In this document: one piece after another, positions 1 through 6,901 of the stretch
How the letters are laid out: each line of letters starts with the position of its first letter
Position numbering within the stretch: position 1 is the stretch's first letter
NCBI GenBank assembly: GCA_937891015.1
Contig: CALAPY010000001.1
Span: 1-9,824, forward strand
From: UBA2108 sp002713215
GTDB lineage: Bacteria; Bacteroidota; Bacteroidia; Flavobacteriales_G; Salibacteraceae
Reading direction: 5' to 3'
DNA length: 9,824 nt
Program-made: the position numbers and the translations under genes
The notes under the pieces: generated by a model
What the model saw: the letters and a program-made list of their open reading frames with translations, nothing else
What the model was told of the DNA's origin: nothing
Databases searched by the model: none

Positions 1-37
1 AAGCAAGATTTATTCGAAAATCGTTTGGCTCTGTCAT
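1..37 (-). CDS. possible start of a further downstream gene, cut by the window edge
   Basis: On the minus strand an ATG lies at 35-37, five bases beyond the stop of the response regulator gene. The frame stays open for 12 codons to the window edge and reads MTEPNDFRINLA. The spacing is what one expects for the next gene in the same operon. Twelve codons are too few to recognise a family or to exclude chance, so this is only a candidate. Confidence 0.3.
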   Translation of the reverse strand, partial: MTEPNDFRINLA

Positions 38-42
38 AGAAA

Positions 43-813
43 TCAGGATGACAAACCTTCCAACCATTCCTTAAATTCCTTTACCCTTTCCCTGGCCACA
101 ATAACCTCCTCATCAAAAGGGGAGTGTAATTCAATTTTAAGTCGCGAGTTGGAATACTGAACAACTGATTGAATGGAACTAAGGTTAATAACATGCTTTC
201 GATTGACCCGAAAGAACAAGTTGGGGTTTATTAGATTTAATACCGAATCCAGCGCTTGATCAATCACATAAGATTTACCCGATGGGGTGAGGATAAAAGT
301 GCCTTTAAACCGGCTGTAGAAAGCACTAATTTCCTCTGTTTCAATGATCTTAATCCTTGGGCCGACCTTTACAGTAAATCGTTTTTTATAGTTATTAGTA
401 TTCAGTTGCTGAAGTGCAGCCAGCAGTTGTTTGGAACCACTTGGTTTCCAGTATCCCTTGTATTTGATAAGGGTTTGCTCCAGGTCCGATTTTCGAATGG
501 GTTTTAGCACATAACCAATGCTGTGATGCCGAAAGGCCTGAATGGCATATTGTTCATAGGCCGTGGTAAACACCACCGGAAATTCGATATCCATTTGCTC
601 AAAAATGCCAAAGCTCAACCCATCGGAGAGTTGTATATCGAAATAACCCAAATCAATTTCGGGCTGTTCTCTTATAATTTGTACGGCTTGTTTTACCGAA
701 TCGGCCTGCCCAACAATTTCAATGCTCGGGTCAATTTCTTGCAGCAGCGTAGCCAGCTTGGAACGAGCTATTTGCTCATCTTCAACCAATATTATTTTTA
801 AGCTAGTCTTCAT
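43..813 (-). CDS. LytTR-family DNA-binding response regulator
   Basis: A 256-residue cytoplasmic response regulator. The receiver domain covers about residues 5-120: acidic pocket at E11-D12-E13, likely phosphoacceptor D59 in the stretch YFDIQLSDG, conserved T83/T84 in FTTAY, and K104 in LKPI. A linker of about 25 residues leads to a LytTR DNA-binding domain (about 145-252), recognised by FFRVNRKHVINL near 200-211 and the closing VARERVKEF. LytTR regulators bind direct repeats in promoters and are paired with His_kinase (PF06580) membrane sensors, as here. The start ATG at 811-813 lies inside the last codons of the kinase gene (11-base overlap), which points to translational coupling. The length is normal for the family and all key residues are present. 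The target genes are not shown by the sequence; the co-oriented type IX secreted protein upstream is a possible target or signal partner, by inference only. Confidence 0.95.
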   Translation of the reverse strand: MKTSLKIILVEDEQIARSKLATLLQEIDPSIEIVGQADSVKQAVQIIREQPEIDLGYFDIQLSDGLSFGIFEQMDIEFPVVFTTAYEQYAIQAFRHHSIGYVLKPIRKSDLEQTLIKYKGYWKPSGSKQLLAALQQLNTNNYKKRFTVKVGPRIKIIETEEISAFYSRFKGTFILTPSGKSYVIDQALDSVLNLINPNLFFRVNRKHVINLSSIQSVVQYSNSRLKIELHSPFDEEVIVARERVKEFKEWLEGLSS

Positions 814-1834
814 TTCTCAATAGGGGCAAACCAACGGTAAACGCAGTCTCATTTTGTTTGATTATTATCTCCACGTCAGATACACTGGCATAGCGTTTCT
901 TTAAATTATCCAAACCCAGTTGGTGGGAGGATTCTTTGTAATCCTTGGGGTTTAAATTGTTCTCAACAAATAGCATGGAACCCTTTTCAAAGATGTCGAG
1001 GTGCAACGCATGTTCTTCATTGATGGTGTTGTGTTTAATGGCATTTTCGATCAATAACTGCAACGACATCGGAACCAGGTAGTGCTGCTTATCAGTTAGG
1101 TCGATATTCAATTTTATCTGGTTGTTGAAGCGAATGTTGTTGAGGTAGATATAATCCTGTACAAAGGCAATTTCTTTCTCCATTTCCACCACGTCCATTT
1201 GCTGCACATCCAGCACATAGCGATAGATACTTGCAAAATGATGGATAAATTCTTCCGACCGCTTTACATCTATGTAGATTAACCCGTTTAGGGTATTGAG
1301 GGTGTTGAATAAAAAGTGCGGGTTAATCTGGTTGATCAGGGTTGCATAGCGGTATTTTTCCGCTTCTTTCTCTATCGACGCCAGGCGTATGTAGTTTTCT
1401 TCGAGGACCTTTGCATACTTCTTTGAAAGAATAAAGAGGTAGATCACCATACCAATAATAAACTCAATGAGCATAACATTTAGCCCATAGGGATGATCGA
1501 TCAGTTCGAGGGGATTGGCTCCCTGGGTGGTGTAGTACCAAATGGAGTTTACCAGTATTACGTCGATCAGAATGAAGGTTGCAACAACCCATACAACCCG
1601 GGTAAACATCCTGCTCGGTTTTTCCATCCAGTTTTCCTGATTAAAGAAATAGCCGGAGATTAAACCGGAACCGATGGCAATGCTGGTACCTATGATAACG
1701 CCGTAAAGTACATTTAGAACAATACTGACTATATTACTTTCTAAACCAGCAATGAAAAAGGTAATACCAACGCTTATCAATATAATAACGGACATGTTAA
1801 CGGTATGCTTTTTCATTTTACTTGTAACCTTCAT
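803..1834 (-). CDS. LytS-type membrane sensor histidine kinase (His_kinase family)
   Basis: A 343-residue inner-membrane kinase. Four hydrophobic segments lie at about residues 14-32, 36-58, 78-98 and 118-137, with no large extracytoplasmic sensor domain. A short coiled linker (about 138-165) leads to the His_kinase motif LINQINPHFLFNTLNTL, with phosphoacceptor H173. The HATPase part shows the N-box PMSLQLLIENAIKHN (about 255-269) and a G-box-like QLGLDNLKKRY (305-315). This compact architecture is typical of Bacteroidota kinases paired with LytTR regulators. The preceding gene ends 25 bases upstream and the regulator overlaps its end, so the three probably share a transcript. A purine-rich AAGAGA lies before the chosen ATG; an internal Met7 is a weaker alternative start. 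The signal sensed is unknown. Because there is no periplasmic domain, it probably senses within the membrane or through a partner. Confidence 0.95.
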   Translation of the reverse strand: MKVTSKMKKHTVNMSVIILISVGITFFIAGLESNIVSIVLNVLYGVIIGTSIAIGSGLISGYFFNQENWMEKPSRMFTRVVWVVATFILIDVILVNSIWYYTTQGANPLELIDHPYGLNVMLIEFIIGMVIYLFILSKKYAKVLEENYIRLASIEKEAEKYRYATLINQINPHFLFNTLNTLNGLIYIDVKRSEEFIHHFASIYRYVLDVQQMDVVEMEKEIAFVQDYIYLNNIRFNNQIKLNIDLTDKQHYLVPMSLQLLIENAIKHNTINEEHALHLDIFEKGSMLFVENNLNPKDYKESSHQLGLDNLKKRYASVSDVEIIIKQNETAFTVGLPLLRNED

Positions 1835-1859
1835 ACGATCTCTTGTTAAGCTAAATTAT

Positions 1860-2771
1860 CTATTCTACAATTAGGACAGAAGTATATTGCTGGTTTTGGT
1901 ACACTACCCGAAGGTGATAAAGGCCAGGGTCGAAGCCAGAAACATCGATTTGTTGGTTTAAAGGTGCCTCATTCATTTCCAGGCATATTCTACCGCTGTT
2001 GTCTATGAGTTGTATTAACGCCTCTCCCTGGTGTTCGGCCTTAACGTTTAGGATTGTGCTTGCCGGGTTGGGAAATACCTGAAAGTGCTGTTGGTTATAT
2101 TGCTCAACAGATGAATTAAAGTCAAACGAAATGGCATCCAGTTCCAGGACCGAGCCAGCAGGAGCCAGGGTATCTTCCAGCGACGTACTAAACATGATAT
2201 TCATGGAATCGGGTTTTGCACCGGCATCAAAGGCAATGTCTACTGTAAATTTGGCCCAACCTCCGGTAGTTTTAAGCAGGTGTAGGTTTCCAACACCCAC
2301 TTGTTTCCCTTTTTCCAGAAACCAAACACTTACCATACCGGTATCGGAACCGCTGGGAGAATATTTATAAGAACCTACCAGGCGATCGGGTTTAATTTGG
2401 GTAGGAATGCCTCCCACCACATCTCCAATTCGTTGGTCGAAATCGACCATAAGTTGACCAACGGTAAGTATTCCCGGAACAGCCGGCCCACCCAGAATGG
2501 GTTTGCTGGTTAGCTTTACAGAATATTCTCCTTCTACCGGATGCGAGCTGTCTTTTTCTACACAAGCCACTTGTCCAATGACCCTACCCTGAACCACCAC
2601 ATCGCGGTTAAATCCGTCCCAGTATTGGGGCAATTGTCCTGCCTCAGCAGGTTTCCAGGTTTCAAAACTTTCCAGTCCGGTAAGGATAGGGTTTTGCGCG
2701 TGCGCCATTCCGGCGTATGCAAAGGTAATTCCTGATAGTAAGATTGTAAATAGAGTAAGTCGTGTATTCAT
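1860..2771 (-). CDS. secreted PCMD-like protein with type IX secretion sorting domain
   Basis: A 303-residue exported protein. Residues 1-25 form a Sec signal peptide (hydrophobic core, likely cut after AHA before Q26). The body (about 30-220) begins with an FETWKP...PQYWDGFN stretch and contains GGIPTQIKPDRLVGSYKY (120-137). This resembles PCMD (putative carbohydrate metabolism domain, PF13201) proteins, which typically have a W-containing start and a KP-x-x-L-x-G-x-Y-KY motif. Residues 230-303 are a type A sorting domain: QVFPNPASTILNV, then a DxSG/PGLY-like segment (277-286), then a final beta strand ending in VLIVE. Such tails direct export by the type IX machinery and surface attachment or release. 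The gene ends 25 bases before the kinase gene, so it appears to head a three-gene operon with the two-component system. The PCMD assignment is by motif resemblance only; the sorting domain is much surer. Confidence 0.88.
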   Translation of the reverse strand: MNTRLTLFTILLSGITFAYAGMAHAQNPILTGLESFETWKPAEAGQLPQYWDGFNRDVVVQGRVIGQVACVEKDSSHPVEGEYSVKLTSKPILGGPAVPGILTVGQLMVDFDQRIGDVVGGIPTQIKPDRLVGSYKYSPSGSDTGMVSVWFLEKGKQVGVGNLHLLKTTGGWAKFTVDIAFDAGAKPDSMNIMFSTSLEDTLAPAGSVLELDAISFDFNSSVEQYNQQHFQVFPNPASTILNVKAEHQGEALIQLIDNSGRICLEMNEAPLNQQIDVSGFDPGLYHLRVVYQNQQYTSVLIVE

Positions 2772-2795
2772 CGTTTTTGTTTTTAAAATTCTCGA

Positions 2796-2827
2796 CGAAA
2801 CTAAAGTGGAGGTACTGTGCCCGAAAA
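2796..2827 (-). promoter_or_regulatory. weak candidate Bacteroidota-type promoter for the type IX protein gene
   Basis: Read on the minus strand, TAGTTTCG (2796-2803) matches the Bacteroidota -7 consensus TAnnTTTG at all but one fixed base. A T-rich stretch at about 2823-2830 could act as a degenerate -33 element. The position, about 25-55 bases before the start codon, is sensible. No other good match was seen in the 148-base gap 2772-2919. The -33 part is poor, so this is a tentative call. Confidence 0.25.
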
Positions 2828-2919
2828 AAATATTGACCGAACTGTTGAATTGGGGAGATGAGTTGTTGGGGGCGAAGGTGGATTAGTTGCTATTCTTATT
2901 CAACGCTTCTTTAATCTCT

Positions 2920-3555
2920 TTAAAATAGCAAATTAAACAGTCTGTCAATTTTGTTGGTGATTTGACCCCATTCACCTTGAAGTTCTCTAATTCTTAGTAT
3001 TCCTTGAATTAGTGGGTCATCCTCATATTTCATGTACTTTACAAGTACATCGGTAATATTTGTGTCGTAAAGTTTACACCTTTCAATTGTATTGTATCCT
3101 TTCAAAGATTTAGCAACATATCTAGATTTATCTTCAATTGCTATATGATCTAAATATTTATCAAATTGTGGATGGATTATTTTGAAATACTGACCTGCTG
3201 AAGGGTAAGGAGATCTATCCCAAGGAATCATATCATTATTGGTGGATTTTTTGGAATTACAGTGTCTACATGCAACACCAAGGTTCTTTGAGTAAAATGA
3301 AAATTCAATTCTACCTTTAGAGCCTTTTTTTGGGACAAAATGTTCTACCTCAACCACATCTCTAAATGGTAGTTTGCAGAAACAACATAGCTTACCTTGT
3401 TCATGTTTATAATGTTTCCTAATTTTATCCTTTATAGACTTCAATTTATTATCATTCCAATTTCCATTAAAACTCTTTATCTCCTTATGTTCTTTAATTG
3501 ATAGTTTATAAGGAGTTTGGATTTCTTTCTTCTGTCTCTCACTTAATCTTGCCAT
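2920..3555 (-). CDS. HNH endonuclease, Septu PtuB-like
   Basis: A 211-residue probable nuclease. The HNH core is clear: C57-x2-C60 (GKLCCFC), H72 in EVEHFVPK, then NLGVACRHCNSKKS with C96-x2-C99 and N100. The two Cys pairs should hold a structural zinc and H72 should lie in the beta-beta-alpha metal finger. The spacing EHFxPK ... Y-x-NL-x-x-x-C-x-x-CN-x-x-K is typical of the HNH proteins (TIGR02646 group) that partner AAA ATPases in Septu and in some retron systems. The N-terminal 50 residues are very basic and could bind nucleic acid. The ATG at 3553-3555 lies inside the end of the ATPase gene (13-base overlap), with an AGG immediately before it, so translation is probably coupled. It is the last gene of the six-gene block. 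No terminator was seen downstream. The family call is strong; the anti-phage role is inferred from the pair. Confidence 0.88.
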   Translation of the reverse strand: MARLSERQKKEIQTPYKLSIKEHKEIKSFNGNWNDNKLKSIKDKIRKHYKHEQGKLCCFCKLPFRDVVEVEHFVPKKGSKGRIEFSFYSKNLGVACRHCNSKKSTNNDMIPWDRSPYPSAGQYFKIIHPQFDKYLDHIAIEDKSRYVAKSLKGYNTIERCKLYDTNITDVLVKYMKYEDDPLIQGILRIRELQGEWGQITNKIDRLFNLLF

Positions 3556-5123
3556 CCTGCTTTCTCTATGAGTTTGACAATTGCATATTTAAGCGGGTCA
3601 TTGTCTGTGAGGGAGCCTCTCCAATCTAATAAATCAGCCTTATGCTCTTCTATAGCCTTGAAGTTGTTTAAACTAGCTTTTTTCATTATAGATGCCAGTT
3701 TTTCAGCTATGAAATAATTTCTCGTAGTTGGAACTTGAAAGATATCAAGTAAAACCTGCTCCGCGGACCAACCATAAGTATTAGATTCAAGTTTAACTGT
3801 TTCAATTTTATCATTTTCTTTTTTAAGTCCAATGATATTTGAATAGTCACCTGGTAAATCGGAGATTAAAAAATGAGAATGGGTTGCAATGATCACATGG
3901 CAAGTACTAAATAAAGTTTCTGAAAATAGCTGACGAATAAATGTATTATACTTCATCTGCCAGTTAGGGTGCAAACTAATTTCCGGTTCATCAATTAGAA
4001 TAAGGCTATTTTCGTTCACGGTTGCCATTAAAGCAACCATAGTACTAAACAGGTGAAACTCACCAGAACTGGTATTTTGTAATTCTACCTCTTGATCTTT
4101 TGTTACTAGAACTTCCGGTGCATGAACTAGCCCCAATTGTCTTAATTGGTCGAGAAACTTATAATGTTCTTTTAATTCCGCATGAGAATCGTTATCTATT
4201 ATATCATAAATAAGATACTTCGCAGGGCTGTAAGCAATATGTTGTAAGCGATTATTCTTAACCAGGTTTTGGATGAATTTGCAAATATTTTCTACTGCGT
4301 ATTCTAGTTTTGAAAATGATTTGTATTGGGATACTTTGAAAGGAGCTATTTTACCAGATTTTTTATACTTTTTGTCTATAGTCAAAAAATAATTATCAAA
4401 ATCATCTTTCGAAACATCGGCCTTCCAAAACTTCGGGCTAAGTGCAGTTTTGTAAGAAATCTTAATCGACTTCTTAAGCTCTAAAAATTCAGTTAGTTTT
4501 TCCATTCCTAATTTAAAAGGTTCAGAGTTTACTTGCTGAACAATAAATTCAACCGTTTTACGAACATAATATCGAGCACTTGCCTGTTGCGGTCTATTTC
4601 GTACTCCTAAATATTTGTACATTGGGAAGCTGCTTTCTTCTTCCTTATTACGTGGAACTATAAATTTGTCAGTAAGCATTATAGAATTTGCGACAATTGA
4701 TTTTGGCAAAGTATCCGAAGCATTTTCAAAGCTTCTTCGTTCCAGATTTTCTCTCAAATATGGTTTTGTTTTGGAGTACGCCTTCTTTCTTTTTAAGTCT
4801 ACTGAATTTTCAGATATATTGGTGAAAATGTAGTCTTTACCATTGTTCGCATATGCTAAGCGATAAGTTCCGCTAATTGGGGTAGGTGGTTTTCCTTGTT
4901 CAATGAGGCAAATATTACGGAGTAAGAGTAATAAGACTCTTAATAATTCACTTTTACCAGTACCGTTTGGGCCAATTACAACAGAAAAATATATTGACTC
5001 TGGACTGCTGTCCATGTCAACGAATTCAAAAGTATTAGTGCCTAATACTTCATTATTGGTGACTTCAAGGTTTCCAATTTTGAATCCATTAAACCTTTTT
5101 GCGTAGTAATAATAATAGTACAT
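3543..5123 (-). CDS. ABC/OLD-like AAA ATPase, Septu PtuA-like
   Basis: A 526-residue soluble ATPase of the SMC/ABC-type AAA group. Walker A is GPNGTGKS (51-58). The ABC signature is SSGE (352-355), Walker B is LILIDEPE (374-381; D378, E379), followed by the ISLHPNWQ D-loop region, and the switch histidine lies in IIATHSHF (411-418). Between Walker A and the signature are about 290 residues with helical, Lys-rich segments, so it lacks the long coiled-coil hinge of true SMC proteins. No TOPRIM domain is seen after Walker B, which argues against an OLD nuclease. The downstream overlapping HNH gene makes a PtuA/PtuB-like pair likely, in which the ATPase controls the nuclease. The N-terminus is MYYYYYY, six tyrosines in a row; no better start exists downstream before the first beta strand. 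An 18-base gap separates it from the 80-residue gene upstream. Other ATPase-HNH defence pairs remain possible. Confidence 0.9.
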   Translation of the reverse strand: MYYYYYYAKRFNGFKIGNLEVTNNEVLGTNTFEFVDMDSSPESIYFSVVIGPNGTGKSELLRVLLLLLRNICLIEQGKPPTPISGTYRLAYANNGKDYIFTNISENSVDLKRKKAYSKTKPYLRENLERRSFENASDTLPKSIVANSIMLTDKFIVPRNKEEESSFPMYKYLGVRNRPQQASARYYVRKTVEFIVQQVNSEPFKLGMEKLTEFLELKKSIKISYKTALSPKFWKADVSKDDFDNYFLTIDKKYKKSGKIAPFKVSQYKSFSKLEYAVENICKFIQNLVKNNRLQHIAYSPAKYLIYDIIDNDSHAELKEHYKFLDQLRQLGLVHAPEVLVTKDQEVELQNTSSGEFHLFSTMVALMATVNENSLILIDEPEISLHPNWQMKYNTFIRQLFSETLFSTCHVIIATHSHFLISDLPGDYSNIIGLKKENDKIETVKLESNTYGWSAEQVLLDIFQVPTTRNYFIAEKLASIMKKASLNNFKAIEEHKADLLDWRGSLTDNDPLKYAIVKLIEKAGWQD

Positions 5124-5141
5124 CGTTTAGTTTTTCGATTT

Positions 5142-5384
5142 CTACTTTTTAATTCTTTTCAACCGTACTCTTGCCGGTATTCCATCTGTTAAACGAATAT
5201 CACTTTGATGTACAGCTAGACATCTTTTAACTGGCGCAGTAAAACGTTCTATAAATTCAGCTTTTACTTGAAAAAACATACGATATACCGGTTCTTTAAT
5301 GTTATTAGAAGATTGTGGTGATTGTCTAATATTTATTTTACTGACTTCGCTAATTTCAACAACAACTCCACAACCTCTTTTCAT
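5142..5384 (-). CDS. small basic protein of unknown function
   Basis: I do not recognise this 80-residue protein. It has no signal peptide, no membrane segment and no known motif. It is basic, has two cysteines (C5, C54), and ends in the Lys/Arg-rich RLKRIKK, which could contact nucleic acid or membrane. Its ATG lies 7 bases after the stop of the coiled-coil gene, whose last codons (AAGAGG twice) may serve as its ribosome binding site. The ATPase gene begins 18 bases after its stop. This spacing, and its orientation like all five other genes of the block, support a real gene rather than chance. Inference: an accessory or specificity subunit of the ATPase/HNH module. Confidence 0.65.
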   Translation of the reverse strand: MKRGCGVVVEISEVSKINIRQSPQSSNNIKEPVYRMFFQVKAEFIERFTAPVKRCLAVHQSDIRLTDGIPARVRLKRIKK

Positions 5385-5391
5385 ATATAAA

Positions 5392-6171
5392 CTACCTCTT
5401 CAACCTCTTCTGTCCCAATCCAAACATTTGCTTTAATTGGTTGTACTTTTCTCGAATATAATTCACTGCACTTTCAAATTGCTCTATTTTCGTTAGTTGG
5501 GCTTTTAATTGTTCTTCTCGTTCTTCAGGTGTACGACCTAATTTCCAACCAGACATGCTTCTATATCTTGATTTTTCTTTATTCAGTGTAGTGTGATATA
5601 AGTCCATAGCTTTCTCTAATTCACGACCAAGAATTTCAGCCAATAAAATTGAGGTGTCGCTCAGCTTATTTGTTACTTCACTGATATTATTTTCAAACGA
5701 AGAAATTTGTTCGTAGGTAGTAGATTGTAACGCATCAATTTGTTTTTCGGTTGATAATTGAATTGCGTTTATTTGTTTTTCTGTAGCATCTTTAAAAGCA
5801 GCTATTTCCACTTGATTAGCATCAAATAATGCTTTGACCTGCTTTTCCGTTGAATCTTGTAAAACTTGTATTTGTTTGTTGTTTAAATCTTGGAGTAGTT
5901 GTATTTGTTGTTGACTGGACTTTTGAACTGCTAATATTTGATCTTGACTTAACTTTTGTAAATGCTCTAAATTTTGTTTAAACTGCTGATCTGAGTCGTC
6001 CTTAGACTTTAAAAAAACTAGGAGAGTTAAATATATTCCTGTAACAGTTCCAATGGTTTGAAGAACATTTTCAGTCCAAGATTCGTCTGGATATTTTATA
6101 AACACAAAACAGAATGAAACGACAAGCATCCCTAATCCAACCCAGTATTTTGTCCATTTGGTTCTTTTCAT
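5392..6171 (-). CDS. two-TM membrane protein with hendecad-repeat coiled coil
   Basis: A 259-residue protein I cannot assign to a named family. Two hydrophobic segments (about residues 9-26 and 36-54) form an N-terminal hairpin anchor. A long helix follows, made of ten consecutive 11-residue units (63-172) with the pattern S-T-E-K-Q-I-x-A-L-Q-x. The hydrophobic sixth position (L68, I79, I90, I101, V112, I123, I134, I145, I156, then T167 in the last unit) and a mostly hydrophobic ninth recur at exact 11-residue spacing. The C-terminal part (173-259) is also helical, charged and ends in a basic cluster. The coil probably projects into the cytoplasm, given the lack of a signal sequence and the positive residues around the first segment. 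The gene starts 3 bases after the Gp37/68 gene and ends 7 bases before the next. Inference: membrane tether, sensor or oligomerisation scaffold for the neighbouring enzymes. Confidence 0.85.
   Translation of the reverse strand: MKRTKWTKYWVGLGMLVVSFCFVFIKYPDESWTENVLQTIGTVTGIYLTLLVFLKSKDDSDQQFKQNLEHLQKLSQDQILAVQKSSQQQIQLLQDLNNKQIQVLQDSTEKQVKALFDANQVEIAAFKDATEKQINAIQLSTEKQIDALQSTTYEQISSFENNISEVTNKLSDTSILLAEILGRELEKAMDLYHTTLNKEKSRYRSMSGWKLGRTPEEREEQLKAQLTKIEQFESAVNYIREKYNQLKQMFGLGQKRLKR
5656..5985 (-). repeat. ten tandem 33-base coding units (hendecad repeat)
   Basis: Residues 63-172 of the coiled-coil protein fall into ten units of 11 residues without insertion or deletion. Units 5, 7 and 8 (from residues 107, 129 and 140) share [S/A]-T-E-K-Q and are the closest to each other; the outer units are degenerate. 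The pattern suggests growth by duplication followed by divergence. An 11-residue period favours a straight or slightly right-handed coiled coil rather than a standard heptad coil. Confidence 0.85.
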
Positions 6172-6174
6172 TGG

Positions 6175-6900
6175 TTACAAGTGGTTTACAAGTACAGGCA
6201 TTTCATTCCAAAATTGGCCTTCCAGCTCCCTACCTGCCTTCTTTTTGTTAGTTCCGCCCCATTGTTTAAAGAAGAATGGAACATCAGCTTTCAAACACTG
6301 GTCTTTAATTTCTGTTACCCATTCTGGTTTCATGGGTCTCGGTTTTCGACCACTTTCACCACCTACGATTACCCAGTCGATGTATTGCAAGTTTAGATTA
6401 GGTAGTGGGCCAATTAGAGGTTCACAGCTTAAGAACTTAACCCGAGCACCAGTTTGGCTTAACAAATCAACCCGTTCCATTACACGGTTATCTTCAACTG
6501 ATACACCCATCCATATATTATGACTCCATTGCAACCATCCTTCGCTGTCATAGTAACGCAATAAGTCAGCTCTTTTGGTCAATACCTGAAATACGTGTTG
6601 AGGGTTGTCACGCATAACCTTAAATACCTTTTGAATAAAATCGATAGGAACTTCTTGATGAAATAAATCGCTCATGGAGTTTACAAACACAACTCTTGGT
6701 TTTTTCCAGGAATAAGGTGTGTCTAATTCAAAATCATGTGTACGTAGTTCAAAATTGTCCTTGTATTTTTGTACACCCATGGCTTGAAGCCTTCGGCTCA
6801 TTACTTCGGCATAGCAGAATTTGCAGCCTTGTGAAATCTTGTTGCAACCTGTCGTTGGATTCCATGTCATTTCCGTCCATTCAATGCTTGAGTTTGCCAT
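6175..6900 (-). CDS. Gp37/Gp68-family (DUF5131) three-Cys-motif protein
   Basis: A 241-residue protein of the phage Gp37/Gp68 family (PF07505, DUF5131). The family signature is complete: IEWTEMTWNPTTGC then C19-x6-C26-x2-C29-Y (the three-Cys motif), SMSDLFH (75-81), QVLTKR (105-110), SVEDN (134-138), FLSCEPLIGP (156-165), IVGGESG (178-184), RPM (188-190), and FFFKQWG (209-215). Length is usual for the family. The three cysteines probably bind a metal or an iron-sulfur cluster; a radical-SAM-like role has been suggested by their arrangement, but the spacing differs from the classical C-x3-C-x2-C and no activity is shown here. These proteins occur on phage and mobile DNA, often next to TcmP. 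Here tcmP lies immediately upstream with one base between stop and start, so the two are almost certainly cotranslated partners. Confidence 0.93.
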   Translation of the reverse strand: MANSSIEWTEMTWNPTTGCNKISQGCKFCYAEVMSRRLQAMGVQKYKDNFELRTHDFELDTPYSWKKPRVVFVNSMSDLFHQEVPIDFIQKVFKVMRDNPQHVFQVLTKRADLLRYYDSEGWLQWSHNIWMGVSVEDNRVMERVDLLSQTGARVKFLSCEPLIGPLPNLNLQYIDWVIVGGESGRKPRPMKPEWVTEIKDQCLKADVPFFFKQWGGTNKKKAGRELEGQFWNEMPVLVNHL

Positions 6901-6901
6901 A

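Noticed and set aside
2843..2904. Terminator after the HNH gene
   Set aside because: GTTGAAT and ATTCAAC can pair but the loop is nearly 50 bases and no suitable T-run follows on the minus strand.
2920..5123. Retron effector module
   Set aside because: ATPase/HNH pairs do accompany some retrons, but no reverse transcriptase and no msr/msd-like RNA beside it were found in the window.
3543..5123. OLD-family nuclease (ATPase plus TOPRIM)
   Set aside because: No TOPRIM E...DxD motifs are visible after Walker B, and a separate HNH nuclease is encoded next to it.
6158..6523. 121-codon open frame on the plus strand
   Set aside because: It lies antisense to the well-supported Gp37/68 gene and its product has no recognisable features; it is a shadow frame.
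6175..6900. Classical radical-SAM enzyme
   Set aside because: The cysteine spacing is C-x6-C-x2-C rather than C-x3-C-x2-C; I keep the Gp37/Gp68 family call and leave the chemistry open.
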